Source of the DNA: Sporosarcina sp. P34
GTDB lineage: Bacteria > Bacillota > Bacilli > Bacillales_A > Planococcaceae
DNA: 64,000 nucleotides
Direction: 5' to 3'
Assembly: GCF_002743375.1 (NCBI RefSeq)
Contig: NZ_PDZC01000004.1
Span: 62,001-126,000, forward strand
Below the pieces are notes generated by a model that saw nothing but the letters and a program-made list of their open reading frames with translations, searched no databases and was not told the DNA's origin. The translations under genes were made by a program, and so were the position numbers. Shown here piece after piece: positions 53,797 through 63,093 of this stretch (positions within the stretch are counted from its first letter, which is position 1; the number at the start of each line of letters is the position of its first letter).

Positions 53797-54405
53797 CTAG
53801 GCTTTTTCGATACGTGCGTTCACCGCAATCCGCCCGACTGGTATACGGTATACGCGGTTATACAACTGTCGATAAAACTTCCTAAACTGACGTTCATTCA
53901 ACGCGGGCAGTTGCGAAGTCGTCATCAACAATAATGGATGCTTGAAATTCGTCAGCTTCACCGTTTTATCAAGTGTCAGTCCATTCCGTTCATAAAATGC
54001 AATACGTCGTGTTCGGATAGATAATTCTTCTTCATTTCGGGAAAAGTCTGGATCTTCTACTTCGAGTAGTATTCCCGCTGGCGATAACGCATCCAGACGG
54101 CGAAGCAGCACGCTACCTAATCCATACGAACGGAATTCCGGCGCTATGGCCAAATAGAGTACGTGAATACCTCCATATTTCGGGATTTCTTGATAGATGG
54201 CATAGCCGTAAACATGGATACCGTCCGTCAAGTAGACTGCACGCAAGATGTTTTTCTTTAGTGCTTTGCGCATAATCGGAAACGGAATATGGTCGAGAAA
54301 TCCGAAGTCTACTGACATGAATTTGAATAACCTATTTACTGTCCGTCGATTGGTTGCGAGATGCTGTAATCCCATCTGTGATGAATTCAAAGTTTGTTGT
54401 TGCAT
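53797..54405 (-). CDS. GNAT family N-acetyltransferase
   Basis: A 202-residue GNAT-fold protein. The acetyl-CoA-binding motif A is recognisable (YLAIAPEFRSYGLGSVLLRR, RSYGLG corresponding to Q/RxxGxG/A), followed by ILLEVEDPD and FYERNGLTL. Substrate unknown. AAGGAGTG precedes the ATG. It lies 25 bases upstream of the acyl-CoA dehydrogenase gene and 78 bases after the lysine dehydrogenase gene, so it may be part of the same transcript. Confidence 0.85.
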   Translation of the reverse strand: MQQQTLNSSQMGLQHLATNRRTVNRLFKFMSVDFGFLDHIPFPIMRKALKKNILRAVYLTDGIHVYGYAIYQEIPKYGGIHVLYLAIAPEFRSYGLGSVLLRRLDALSPAGILLEVEDPDFSRNEEELSIRTRRIAFYERNGLTLDKTVKLTNFKHPLLLMTTSQLPALNERQFRKFYRQLYNRVYRIPVGRIAVNARIEKA

Positions 54406-54483
54406 TCCACTTCACTCCTTAGAAACACGAGGAGATGGTCTATTGAGATCTAAATCCACGCTTTCCTACCAGTATATACTGTA

Positions 54484-55632
54484 TCAGGCTTGTTGTACGT
54501 CAATAACAACTCCGCGTTTCTTCATTTCTTCGATATACAGTTCACCAGGTACGATCTTTTCCGGTGGGTACGCGCCTCTTTTTGTAATGACGCCATTACC
54601 AATCATTTGCGCTACAACAGAAATCGTGTTGGCCGTCGCAAGTGCCATGGCTGTTTCGTTAGTGTTCTGATCTTTTTCGGTAATCATATTGAACGTCACC
54701 GTATGTGGCTTCCCGTCTTTCGTACCGCTCACTATGACTCGAAGCAAGACGGCATCCGATTTATCCCCAAGGCGTAGTCGCGGCGTCAAATGAGCGAGCA
54801 TCACGTCGCGCACACGTAACGGTCTACCGTCTACCTGAATCATGGATTCTCTAGATAGTAAACCAAGATCCACTAATACTTGAACCTTTTCAGCATGACC
54901 CGGATAACGGATCGTCTTGTATTCTAGCGTCTCGACAGCAGGGAATGACTCAAGCATCGTCGACGTACCACCTGACGTATGGAAGGCTTCCATTTCGCCG
55001 TAGCCATCAAATTCCAATGTTTCAATTTCCGATAATGAAGGCAACTCCTTCACTTCGCCATTTCGCCTAACGCGTGACGTATCGGTGTAATGATCGAATA
55101 ATCCTTCCAATGAAAACACGACATGATAGTTTAGTGGTGGCTCGGGTTTGACCGGCACTCCACCTACGTAAAGTTTGATCGACTGGGTTTCGTCTAGCAA
55201 CGAAGCACCGTAACCAGCCAGAATATTAATCATGCCCGGCGCCACCCCGAGGTCCGGAATTAGCGTTACGCCTTTTGCAATAGCTTGTTCATTCAGCGCG
55301 AGCACTTTTTCCGTCGCGCCACCGATATGTCCGCCTAGATCTACAACATGTACGCCCCGTTCTACCGCACAGCGAGCGACGGATTCATTGAATGTATAGA
55401 ACAGTGCGTTGACGACGATATCTCCTAATCCAATGACGTCGCTAAGTTGCTCTTCATTCGTAGCATCGAGCAGTAAAATATCGAGTTTTTCATTCATTAG
55501 TTCTTCGGCAAAATCTTCTGCTTGCCGAATCGCACGGTCGGCGAGATACACTCTCTTCACTTCGTCCTGCTTCACTAAATCACGTACAACTTCTTTTCCC
55601 ATTAAGCCTGCACCTAATACCACTACTTTCAT
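54484..55632 (-). CDS. L-lysine 6-dehydrogenase
   Basis: A 382-residue saccharopine-dehydrogenase-family protein. MKVVVLGAGLMGKEVVRDLV is the NAD-binding N-terminus; VDLGGHIGGATEKVLALNEQ, LIPDLGVAPGMINILAGYGA, EAFHTSGGTSTMLESFP and VITKRGAYPPEKIVPGELY closely match the characterised L-lysine 6-dehydrogenase of Geobacillus. It would oxidise L-lysine to 2-aminoadipate 6-semialdehyde. The aldehyde dehydrogenase encoded 25 bases upstream would take the next step. AAGGGATGAG precedes the ATG at 55632; a longer frame is not needed. Confidence 0.88.
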   Translation of the reverse strand: MKVVVLGAGLMGKEVVRDLVKQDEVKRVYLADRAIRQAEDFAEELMNEKLDILLLDATNEEQLSDVIGLGDIVVNALFYTFNESVARCAVERGVHVVDLGGHIGGATEKVLALNEQAIAKGVTLIPDLGVAPGMINILAGYGASLLDETQSIKLYVGGVPVKPEPPLNYHVVFSLEGLFDHYTDTSRVRRNGEVKELPSLSEIETLEFDGYGEMEAFHTSGGTSTMLESFPAVETLEYKTIRYPGHAEKVQVLVDLGLLSRESMIQVDGRPLRVRDVMLAHLTPRLRLGDKSDAVLLRVIVSGTKDGKPHTVTFNMITEKDQNTNETAMALATANTISVVAQMIGNGVITKRGAYPPEKIVPGELYIEEMKKRGVVIDVQQA

Positions 55633-55657
55633 CTGCTCATCCCTTCTTCCCATAAGT

Positions 55658-57133
55658 TCATTCCGTATCGATTTGTGCGCGTTGCAACTTGCCGCTGTAA
55701 TCGATGTAAATGCTCTTCCATTCCGTAAAGACATCCAGTGCGGCGACACCGGAGTCACGATGGCCGTTCCCCGTCCCTTTCGTTCCGCCAAACGGCAAAT
55801 GAATTTCCGCACCTGTTGTGCCTGCGTTAATATAGACGATGCCTGTATCTAGGTCGCGTTGCGCGCGGAATACTTTATTGACATCTTGCGAGAATATCGA
55901 ACTGGACAAGCCATACGCGACGCTGTTATTCACTTCGATCGCTTCTTCAAGACTGCTGACCGTAATCAATGAAACGACCGGGCCGAAAATTTCTTCCTGT
56001 GCGAGTCGGCTATCCCATGCGACATCTGCAAACAATGTCGGCTCAACATAATATCCCTTCGCGAATTCGTCTTCATTCAGCACATTTCCACCCGCCACCA
56101 AGTTTGCGCCTTCACTTTTGCCGATCTCGATATAGCTTTGGATTTTCTCCAGTGCCTTTTCATTGATCACTGGGCCGACTTTCACCGATTCATCCAGACC
56201 GTCACCCATCGTTAGGTCTTTCATACTCTCGATCAGACGTTTCTGCAACTCTTCTTTCACGTCTTGATGAACGATGACTCGGCTACAAGCTGTACAGCGC
56301 TGTCCAGCCGTTCCAAATGCGCTCCACAAAATACCTTCTACTGCTAGTTCAATATCTGCATCTTCTAGCACGATGACCGCGTTTTTGCCGCCCATTTCTA
56401 GCGATACTTTCTTCAAATGACGACCGCCTAATTCTGCAACGTGGCGTCCTGTTTCAGTCGAGCCGGTAAATGAAATAACACGTACATCGGGATGTTCAAT
56501 CAGCGCAGTACCAACGTCTGCGCCTGAACCGAAAACGATATTTGCCACACCAGGCGGCAAGCCGGCTTGTTCAAAAATCCACGCCATTTCATACGCCATC
56601 AACGGTGTTTCTGTTGCCGGTTTCCAAATAAATGTATTGCCCGCTACAATTGCGGGAAACGACTTCCACGTAGCAATGGCAATCGGGAAATTCCACGGCG
56701 TGATCAAACCGACAACGCCAATCGGTGCTCGAACACTCATCGCAAACTTATCCTGCAACTCAGACGGAACCGTTTCACCGAACAACCGTCGACCTTCTCC
56801 AGCCATGTAGAATGCCATGTCGATTCCCTCTTGTACTTCACCACGTGCCTCTTCTATGACTTTACCCATTTCCTTCGTCAATACTTGCGCTAGATGTTCC
56901 TTTTTGTCTTTCATAATACGGCCAATTTCATAGAGATAATCCGCACGTTTCGGTGCCGGCACCAAAGCCCATTTCTTCTGTGCGATCTTCGCCGCGGCCA
57001 CCGCTTGCCGAACCTCTTCATCCGATGACAAAGGGACTTGCGCCAGTTCCTCCCCGTTCGCTGGATTGAGTACCGCAGTATAACTAGCAGCTTCTTCTTG
57101 CCACACGCCGTCGATATAGTTAGTTAGCTTCAT
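55658..57133 (-). CDS. Aldehyde dehydrogenase, probably 2-aminoadipate semialdehyde dehydrogenase
   Basis: A 491-residue NAD(P)-dependent aldehyde dehydrogenase. [60 protein letters not shown] (general base Glu) and [15 protein letters not shown] (nucleophile Cys) are intact, as is [15 protein letters not shown]. The family resembles bacterial semialdehyde dehydrogenases. Position directly before lysine 6-dehydrogenase suggests it oxidises aminoadipate semialdehyde to 2-aminoadipate. AAAGGGG precedes the ATG at 57133. A GAGCG array lies upstream. Confidence 0.9.
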   Translation of the reverse strand: MKLTNYIDGVWQEEAASYTAVLNPANGEELAQVPLSSDEEVRQAVAAAKIAQKKWALVPAPKRADYLYEIGRIMKDKKEHLAQVLTKEMGKVIEEARGEVQEGIDMAFYMAGEGRRLFGETVPSELQDKFAMSVRAPIGVVGLITPWNFPIAIATWKSFPAIVAGNTFIWKPATETPLMAYEMAWIFEQAGLPPGVANIVFGSGADVGTALIEHPDVRVISFTGSTETGRHVAELGGRHLKKVSLEMGGKNAVIVLEDADIELAVEGILWSAFGTAGQRCTACSRVIVHQDVKEELQKRLIESMKDLTMGDGLDESVKVGPVINEKALEKIQSYIEIGKSEGANLVAGGNVLNEDEFAKGYYVEPTLFADVAWDSRLAQEEIFGPVVSLITVSSLEEAIEVNNSVAYGLSSSIFSQDVNKVFRAQRDLDTGIVYINAGTTGAEIHLPFGGTKGTGNGHRDSGVAALDVFTEWKSIYIDYSGKLQRAQIDTE

Positions 57134-57274
57134 TAAAATTACCCCTTTCTGCTCCAAATAGTTTTCGTTCGTTGTCTCTATTAGAATTGTTCGACAATAT
57201 ATCATCCTATTCCTTTAAAGCTGGATGTATTCCGGATAAATTAACTTGATAGGTGGGCGTGGATAACAGGTATA

Positions 57275-57420
57275 GAGCGCTTGCGTGGTTTAATAGAGCG
57301 GTTAAATGTACGGATAGAGCACTTCAGGTGGTGCATAGAGCGCGTATAAAGATGTATGAGCGGATGCCATGGAAGTATGAGCGCTTAAGCCGAAAGATTG
57401 AGCGAGAAGCCCGGAGCACG
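57275..57420. repeat. 21-bp-phased GAGCG repeat array (about 8 units, degenerate)
   Basis: GAGC(G) motifs start at 57275, 57296, 57317, 57338, 57358, 57379 and 57400, steps 21 except one of 20, with a last possible unit at 57414. Some units are GAGCAC. It lies between the aldehyde dehydrogenase start and the SEC-C gene end. Confidence 0.85.
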
Positions 57421-57469
57421 GATCCAAGAGCTATCTCCTCGACACTATGGCCAGCCTCATCACGCAAAA

Positions 57470-57515
57470 AACCGCCACAGCAAGTCGGGAACTCCAACTC
57501 GCCATGACGGCTTGC
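57470..57515 (-). terminator. Probable terminator of the SEC-C gene
   Basis: On the minus strand GCCGTCATGGCGAGT and ACTTGCTGTGGCGGT pair with several mismatches and are followed by TTTTTT. Confidence 0.6.
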
Positions 57516-57520
57516 ATTCA

Positions 57521-59383
57521 TTACAACAAATACCAAATATAGTGTGCTTCCTCGTGACTACCCGGTGTAAGTGCAACACTTTTTGGATAATGCATCTTCT
57601 CCACAGCCATTTCCATTAACTTGCTAACATGCGGATTCAACTGTTCCGCCTTAGCAAACAACTCCAATACACGCTCCGAAGAATTACCCTGCGCGCGTTC
57701 CATCTCTACCAACCAAGATAAATACCAATACGCAGCGTCCTCTTTAGAAACATCCATACAGGCTTCTAACACCTGTGTGGCTTGATCTATTTCTCCTGAA
57801 TGAATCAATGAAGAAATCGCCAAGTACCGTGCACTTTGATGGTCAAAGAGGTCGAGCGACAGTAGACGCAAGAAGATCTCGCTCGCTTCAACAAAACGAT
57901 CTTGCTCATAGAGCCACACACCGTACTGCATCAAGCTACGCAAATACGGACGATTTGGTGCGAACTTCCACGCTTCTTCCGCGCGATGGTCAAACTGCTT
58001 TTCACCAGAGAATATCGCTTGTTTAAAGAATTTCTCCTGCTCGTCCTTCGAATCAGTCAGCTCCGTCTGAAGTAACAATGCGTCGACATTCGTCGGATCA
58101 GCGCCATATGCACCTACTGCGAAGTCATGTCGCTGTTCGATCGTTTCGGCATTGTACGCCATATAACAGAGCATCTGTGCTTCTTGTTGTTGATTTTCCG
58201 GCTCGAATGGTTGCTGAATCACTTCTTGAATATACGCTTGCGCTTCTTCAAACGAATCAAAGTTATGCTTTTGCGTCAACATATGCACTTGCCAGTTCAT
58301 TTGCTCAGATGGTAGTGGATGGGTACCGATATGATACGCGGCATCTTGCTTCCCTTCTGCCATCATCTTTTCGAGTTCCTCAATCTTCTCTAGCAGAATA
58401 TCCGTATGCTTTCGGAATGAAGAGACGGAAACCCCGAACAGTTTACCCACTTCCGCTTGCGTATACGTATTCGGCATCATACTCGTATCGACTGCCAATT
58501 GGAACGCTGCCGCAGCGAGTACTTCGGGCTTACGGAATTTCGGGTTTTGATCGGTAAAGTAGTAGGCCATCAAGGACAGTAACATTTCATACGCACCCGG
58601 ATGGAGCTCTTCTTTTTCAAGTTGAGCATCCAATATTTCTACTACTTGACGTTGTAGCGGTGTAAAATTCTGCTCGACTACATCAGATAATGTCTGAACG
58701 TCCAGTTTACAAACGACTTCGTAAATGTCGACGAGATGCTTCTTGAAGAAATCGAAGCTGTTTTTCTCTTCGCTCGTTTCCGCTAGTTTCTGCACACGCG
58801 TCAATAGTTCTTCACTCATATGACCATTCACTGCAATAGCCGAAATCGGCATGACCCAGCGCTCTTCATTGCGCATCTCTTCTAGGACGATAGCGATGAC
58901 TGCGCGAACATCTTCAGGCTCACCTGCTTCTCTTGCTAGTAAATACTCGCCTTCTCCTAGAATTTCTTTCATATGGTAGACATCTTTATCAGACTTCGTC
59001 ACTTCTGCGAATGTAATGAAAGCATTCTGCCAACTTCTCAAAATAGCACGTACTGCCCTGTTTTGCGTGCGGTTGAGCGCTTTTACAAGGTGGCGTCTCC
59101 ATAGATCTTTACGAACGATGAAGAAATAGTAATCGCTGACATTCGTCACGAGTTCCTCTTCTTCCATCCACTCACCCAGGCGTCCAGCCCATTCTTTCAA
59201 TAATCCTTCTAATGATTGAATCTCAGCAGGAGACAAGGATGTTTCATAATAACTATTTAATACTTTCCTTAATTCTTCTTGGACCGTATTTGTGCCCGGC
59301 ATCTCTGTTTTGCCGCAGCAGTTCTCTACGATTTCCCCACTTCCGCATGGGCATTTTTCTTTATTCCCTATCACATCGAACAC
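57521..59383 (-). CDS. SEC-C motif and TPR-like protein
   Basis: A 620-residue soluble protein. The N-terminus carries a SEC-C zinc-binding motif (EKCPCGSGEIVENCCG, residues about 9-24). The middle is all-helical and includes a segment with cyclin-box-like character (EVLAAAAFQLAVDTSMMPNT, then YTQAEVGKLFGVSVSSFRKH). From about residue 380 TPR-like repeats follow (YLRSLMQYGVWLYEQDRFVE, ASEIFLRLLSLDLFDHQSAR, ...). Function unknown; the SEC-C motif suggests protein or ribosome binding. The start is a GTG at 59383, or the in-frame GTG at 59374; both have a poor AAAAGG site. Confidence 0.78.
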   Translation of the reverse strand: MFDVIGNKEKCPCGSGEIVENCCGKTEMPGTNTVQEELRKVLNSYYETSLSPAEIQSLEGLLKEWAGRLGEWMEEEELVTNVSDYYFFIVRKDLWRRHLVKALNRTQNRAVRAILRSWQNAFITFAEVTKSDKDVYHMKEILGEGEYLLAREAGEPEDVRAVIAIVLEEMRNEERWVMPISAIAVNGHMSEELLTRVQKLAETSEEKNSFDFFKKHLVDIYEVVCKLDVQTLSDVVEQNFTPLQRQVVEILDAQLEKEELHPGAYEMLLSLMAYYFTDQNPKFRKPEVLAAAAFQLAVDTSMMPNTYTQAEVGKLFGVSVSSFRKHTDILLEKIEELEKMMAEGKQDAAYHIGTHPLPSEQMNWQVHMLTQKHNFDSFEEAQAYIQEVIQQPFEPENQQQEAQMLCYMAYNAETIEQRHDFAVGAYGADPTNVDALLLQTELTDSKDEQEKFFKQAIFSGEKQFDHRAEEAWKFAPNRPYLRSLMQYGVWLYEQDRFVEASEIFLRLLSLDLFDHQSARYLAISSLIHSGEIDQATQVLEACMDVSKEDAAYWYLSWLVEMERAQGNSSERVLELFAKAEQLNPHVSKLMEMAVEKMHYPKSVALTPGSHEEAHYIWYLL

Positions 59384-59410
59384 AACCTTTTCTTTTTACT
59401 ATACCATACT

Positions 59411-59447
59411 AAAAAGAAGCTCCGCATGCATAGCAGCATACGAAGCC
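59411..59447 (-). terminator. Terminator of the MFS transporter gene
   Basis: On the minus strand GGCTTCGTATGC and GCATGCGGAGCTTC pair imperfectly and are followed by TTTTT. Confidence 0.7.
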
Positions 59448-59454
59448 CCTTGTT

Positions 59455-60957
59455 TTAGTTTTCAGACTGTTCTTTCACTTCTCCAGTAGTAGACGAAGTT
59501 GGTGGTATGACCCGTTTTATGAATAGCGATAAGATCAATGCGATAAGTGTAATTACCGTCGAGATGAAGAACGCGTGATTGACGCCGTCGAGCATCGCCA
59601 TCCGTCCAATCTCTTCTTTCATAGCGGAGACATCGACTCCAGATGCGGCCAAATCTTTCGCTTGGGTAGCTGCAGACACATCCAATCGCTTGGTCATGAG
59701 CGTCAATAACAAGGCCGAACCAATCGCGCCAGACACTTGCTGCAATGTATTATTCATCGCCGTACCATGCGGATTCGAGATCATCGGCAACGAGTTCATT
59801 CCATTTGTCATAACCGGCATCATAACCATCGATAAACCGAACATCCGAAGCGTATAGACACCCATCAAATAATAATAACCCGTATCCATGTGCAATTGGC
59901 TCAATAAATACGTCGTGAATACTGAAATGCTAAGTCCTGTGTAAACGAGGACACGCGGACCGTATTTATCGAATAAACGACCTGTGATGGGCGACATGAT
60001 TCCCATTAATACTGCACCGGGTAACATCAACAGTCCGGCATCCAGTGGTGAAATTCCGCGCACGTTTTGCACATACAACGGTGTCAAAATCATTCCAGAA
60101 AACATCGCCACAGACAGCACCATCGATACGACGGAAGCGAGAGCAAACATCGGGTACTTGTAAATACGAAAATCGAGCATGGGCTCTGTCATGCGTAATT
60201 GTTTTAGGATGAACAGTACGAGCGATACCGTACCGAGCGCGATCGTGCCATAGACGAACGGAGAGCTCCACCCCTGTTCACCTGCAGAACTGAATCCATA
60301 CAACAAGCCACCAAAACCGATAGTCGATAATACTAATGAAGAGAAATTGATGCGGACGTCACGATTCGGTGTAATATTCTTGAGTTTGAAAATTGCAAGA
60401 GCCAGTGTGAGCAATGAAATTGGCAACACAATCTCAAACAATGTCCGCCACGAATAATGCTCAATTATCCAACCAGACAATGTCGGCCCAATTGCCGGTG
60501 CCGTGAACATCACTAGACCGAACATCCCCAATGCCGCTCCCCGTTTTTCAATCGGGAAAGCCGTCAACATTACATTCATCAACAACGGCATCATCAATGC
60601 AGAACCGGATGCTTGAATCATACGCGCAACTACTAGTAAAGAGAATGTCGGCGCAATGATGGCGATCAACGTTCCTAACGAGAAAAGCACCATCGCGGTA
60701 ATGAAGATTCTTCTATTTGTAAATTTCTGAATGAAAAACGCACTGGCAGGAATCATAATCCCGTTGACGAGCATATAACCTGTCGTCAGCCACTGAACGG
60801 CCGAAGGGGAAATCGAAAACTCTTTCATAATGACCGGCAATGCGATATTCAGTAACGTATTGTTCAAGATCGCAACGAACGCACCTATAAATAATATGGC
60901 AATGATGCCATAAGGCGGTTTCTCATGCATTTTTTTAATTTCTATTGATTCTACCAT
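59455..60957 (-). CDS. MFS multidrug transporter, DHA2 (14-helix) family
   Basis: A 500-residue membrane protein of the EmrB/QacA type with about 14 helices. Motif D1-like LNNTLLNIALPVIMKEF, ASAFFIQKFTNRRIFI (motif A) and FTAPAIGPTLSGWIIEHYSW (motif C, antiporter motif) are clear. It is expected to export drugs or toxic organics with the proton gradient. AGGAGGATAAA precedes the ATG. It is divergent from a TetR regulator, the usual arrangement for a repressed pump. Confidence 0.92.
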   Translation of the reverse strand: MVESIEIKKMHEKPPYGIIAILFIGAFVAILNNTLLNIALPVIMKEFSISPSAVQWLTTGYMLVNGIMIPASAFFIQKFTNRRIFITAMVLFSLGTLIAIIAPTFSLLVVARMIQASGSALMMPLLMNVMLTAFPIEKRGAALGMFGLVMFTAPAIGPTLSGWIIEHYSWRTLFEIVLPISLLTLALAIFKLKNITPNRDVRINFSSLVLSTIGFGGLLYGFSSAGEQGWSSPFVYGTIALGTVSLVLFILKQLRMTEPMLDFRIYKYPMFALASVVSMVLSVAMFSGMILTPLYVQNVRGISPLDAGLLMLPGAVLMGIMSPITGRLFDKYGPRVLVYTGLSISVFTTYLLSQLHMDTGYYYLMGVYTLRMFGLSMVMMPVMTNGMNSLPMISNPHGTAMNNTLQQVSGAIGSALLLTLMTKRLDVSAATQAKDLAASGVDVSAMKEEIGRMAMLDGVNHAFFISTVITLIALILSLFIKRVIPPTSSTTGEVKEQSEN

Positions 60958-61130
60958 TTTATCCTCCTATAACATGTGAAAATTATGTCAGAAGTATATT
61001 TTATACCGGCAGTACATTTATTACAACTAAAATAATTCAAAAACCTTTGAGGCTTGATATAACAATGTTTTAGGAATAGTATAAGAAGTATACACAGAGT
61101 ATAAAAATTTACATGTACAGGTGATTATCT
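60958..61130. promoter_or_regulatory. Divergent control region between the MFS pump and the TetR gene
   Basis: A 173-base AT-rich gap holding both promoters. It contains recurring AGTATA segments (AGTATATTTTATAC, TAGTATAAGAAGTATACACA) that could be operator half-sites. I could not define a single clean palindrome. Confidence 0.4.
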
Positions 61131-62012
61131 ATGAATGACCGCAAAAAGCACGTCTTGCTTATCGCAAAACAACTGTTCATCGACAAAGGCTTTCATGCAA
61201 CATCCATCCAAGACATTTTGGATGAAGCACAAATTTCAAAGGGAACTTTCTATAATTACTTCCCCTCTAAAAATGAATGTCTAATGGCGATATTGCAAGA
61301 CGCATATTGTATAAGTTACTTACGAAGAAATGAGCTAGCGATTGGCAAAGATCTGGCAGACCCCGACCTGCTCGCTGCCCAAATTGAAATTCGTTTGACG
61401 ATGAATCGACAACAAAACTTGTTACCGTTGTTTGAAACTATCGTTCATTCACCTGACGATGAGCTACGTCAATTTGTGAAACAGATGCATTTTCGAGAAC
61501 TCGCATGGCTTGCGAAACGTCTGGTCAACGTCTATGGCGAGGAAGTAAAGCCATACTCCTATGATTGCGCTTCGTTACTATTTGGTTTCATCCAACATGC
61601 GCTGAATATCTGGAAAAGTTCGACTACCGAGCCCATCGATACGATGAAACTAGTGGATTTTGTTATGCAACGAATGGAAGTGATCGTACCCGATATCGTA
61701 AAACGAGACGCTCATTTCCTATCACAGAACTTGCTAGAAGATATCATAACGGCCGAAGAGATATGTCCGATGACATGCGAAGTGTTGATAGAGAGTTTGC
61801 AAAAGTTCGTTGCCAAGTTACCGAAGGAAGAAAGTCAAAGGACGTTATATAGCCAGTTTTTACTAGATGAACTGTCCGCTGAACAACCAAGAATCTACTT
61901 ACTAGAATCCGTTGTGCGCTCGTTCCGTCAAGCGTTCGAAGGCTCGGAACTACAACTGCAAGCAATCGAATTATCCGCAGCGGTTTGGGGATTCATCCAT
62001 CAATCTCAATGA
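61131..62012 (+). CDS. TetR/AcrR family transcriptional regulator (YerO-like size)
   Basis: A 293-residue regulator, longer than the usual 190-200. The N-terminal helix-turn-helix is canonical (LIAKQLFIDKGFHATSIQDI, LDEAQISKGTFYNYFPSKNE). The ligand-binding domain extends over 240 residues with an extra C-terminal segment (about 200-293) as in the YerO-like group. It probably represses the divergent MFS pump and responds to its substrates. The ATG has AGGTG upstream. A strong terminator follows. Confidence 0.9.
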   Translation: MNDRKKHVLLIAKQLFIDKGFHATSIQDILDEAQISKGTFYNYFPSKNECLMAILQDAYCISYLRRNELAIGKDLADPDLLAAQIEIRLTMNRQQNLLPLFETIVHSPDDELRQFVKQMHFRELAWLAKRLVNVYGEEVKPYSYDCASLLFGFIQHALNIWKSSTTEPIDTMKLVDFVMQRMEVIVPDIVKRDAHFLSQNLLEDIITAEEICPMTCEVLIESLQKFVAKLPKEESQRTLYSQFLLDELSAEQPRIYLLESVVRSFRQAFEGSELQLQAIELSAAVWGFIHQSQ

Positions 62013-62016
62013 AAAT

Positions 62017-62058
62017 GAGACTAGCCAAGTCAGCGAAAATGACTTGGCTAGTCTCTTT
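62017..62058 (+). terminator. Intrinsic terminator of the TetR gene
   Basis: GAGACTAGCCAAGTCA and TGACTTGGCTAGTCTC are perfectly complementary (16 bp) and followed by TTT. Confidence 0.9.
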
Positions 62059-62114
62059 ATCATAGTTGAAGATAGAAAAAACTAATTAATCGCAGCGTAC
62101 CACGTCACTCCGGA

Positions 62115-63080
62115 CTACTCACGAACTTGATGATTCGGTTCTTCTCCTTGCGCAAATGCAAGCAATGCTTCCACGTTTAGCTTCATCATCGCCTTGCGCG
62201 TCTTCACCGTCGCACTCCCAATATGCGGAAGCACCGTCACATTCGGCAACGTCAGCAACGGATGATCTAGCGGAACAGGCTCCGTCTCGAACACGTCTAG
62301 CCCTGCTGCATGAATCTTATTCGTGCGGAGCGCTTCAAACAGCGCGTCTTCATCCACAATCCCGCCACGCGCAACATTAATCAGAATGCCCGTCTCTTTC
62401 ATCTCGGATAGTTGCTTCTCCCCAATCATACCTTTCGTCTCTTCACTATACGGCACCAAAATTAACACGTAATCGGACGACGCTAGTAAATCGGAAAGCT
62501 CGGCATAACGACAGCCATACATGTCTTCCATTTCAGACTTGCGGTTACGGTTGTGATACAGCACGTCCATATCGAACCCTTTGGCACGTCTCAACACCGC
62601 TTCACCAATTCGCCCCATGCCGATGATACCAAGCGTAGCCCCGTACACTTCAGTTCCAGTGAAACCAAGCGGCTCCCAAGACGTCCAGCGCCCTTCGCGC
62701 AACGCGTTCTCTGCACCGATCAAATCACGGCCCGTAGCCATCAATAAAGCGAACGCCAAGTCTGCCGTTGTTTCTGTTAGCACATCCGGTGTATTCGTTA
62801 CGATAATATTCCGTGCTGCCGCTGCTTGGACATCGATGTGATTATAGCCCACTGCCATATTAACGATTAATTGTAATGAAGGGGCTGCATTAAGTACTTC
62901 TTCGTCGATCTGATCGGAAATGACGGTCCATAGTGCATTCACGTCAGCTACTTCTTTTAACAATACATCACGAGGAACGGCTTCACTCGTCGACTCCCAC
63001 ATGCGTACTTCGTAGTGTTCGCGTACTGGGGCAACTATTTCTTCCGGCATCGCTCGACAAATATATACTATTGGTTTCAT
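62115..63080 (-). CDS. D-isomer 2-hydroxyacid dehydrogenase (glyoxylate/hydroxypyruvate reductase type)
   Basis: About 321 residues. NAD(P)-binding motif LGIIGMGRIGEAVLRRAKGF, the Arg motif ILINVARGGIVDEDALFEAL, DVFETEPVPLDHPLLTLPNV (Glu) and LPHIGSATVKTRKAM (His) are all intact. Substrate is inferred from the family as glyoxylate or hydroxypyruvate. The ATG at 63080 has AAAGGAGTG upstream; a longer frame to 63101 overlaps moaA and is not needed. It follows moaA by 13 bases and is probably co-transcribed. Confidence 0.93.
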   Translation of the reverse strand: MKPIVYICRAMPEEIVAPVREHYEVRMWESTSEAVPRDVLLKEVADVNALWTVISDQIDEEVLNAAPSLQLIVNMAVGYNHIDVQAAAARNIIVTNTPDVLTETTADLAFALLMATGRDLIGAENALREGRWTSWEPLGFTGTEVYGATLGIIGMGRIGEAVLRRAKGFDMDVLYHNRNRKSEMEDMYGCRYAELSDLLASSDYVLILVPYSEETKGMIGEKQLSEMKETGILINVARGGIVDEDALFEALRTNKIHAAGLDVFETEPVPLDHPLLTLPNVTVLPHIGSATVKTRKAMMKLNVEALLAFAQGEEPNHQVRE

Positions 63081-63093
63081 GAACAACACTCCT

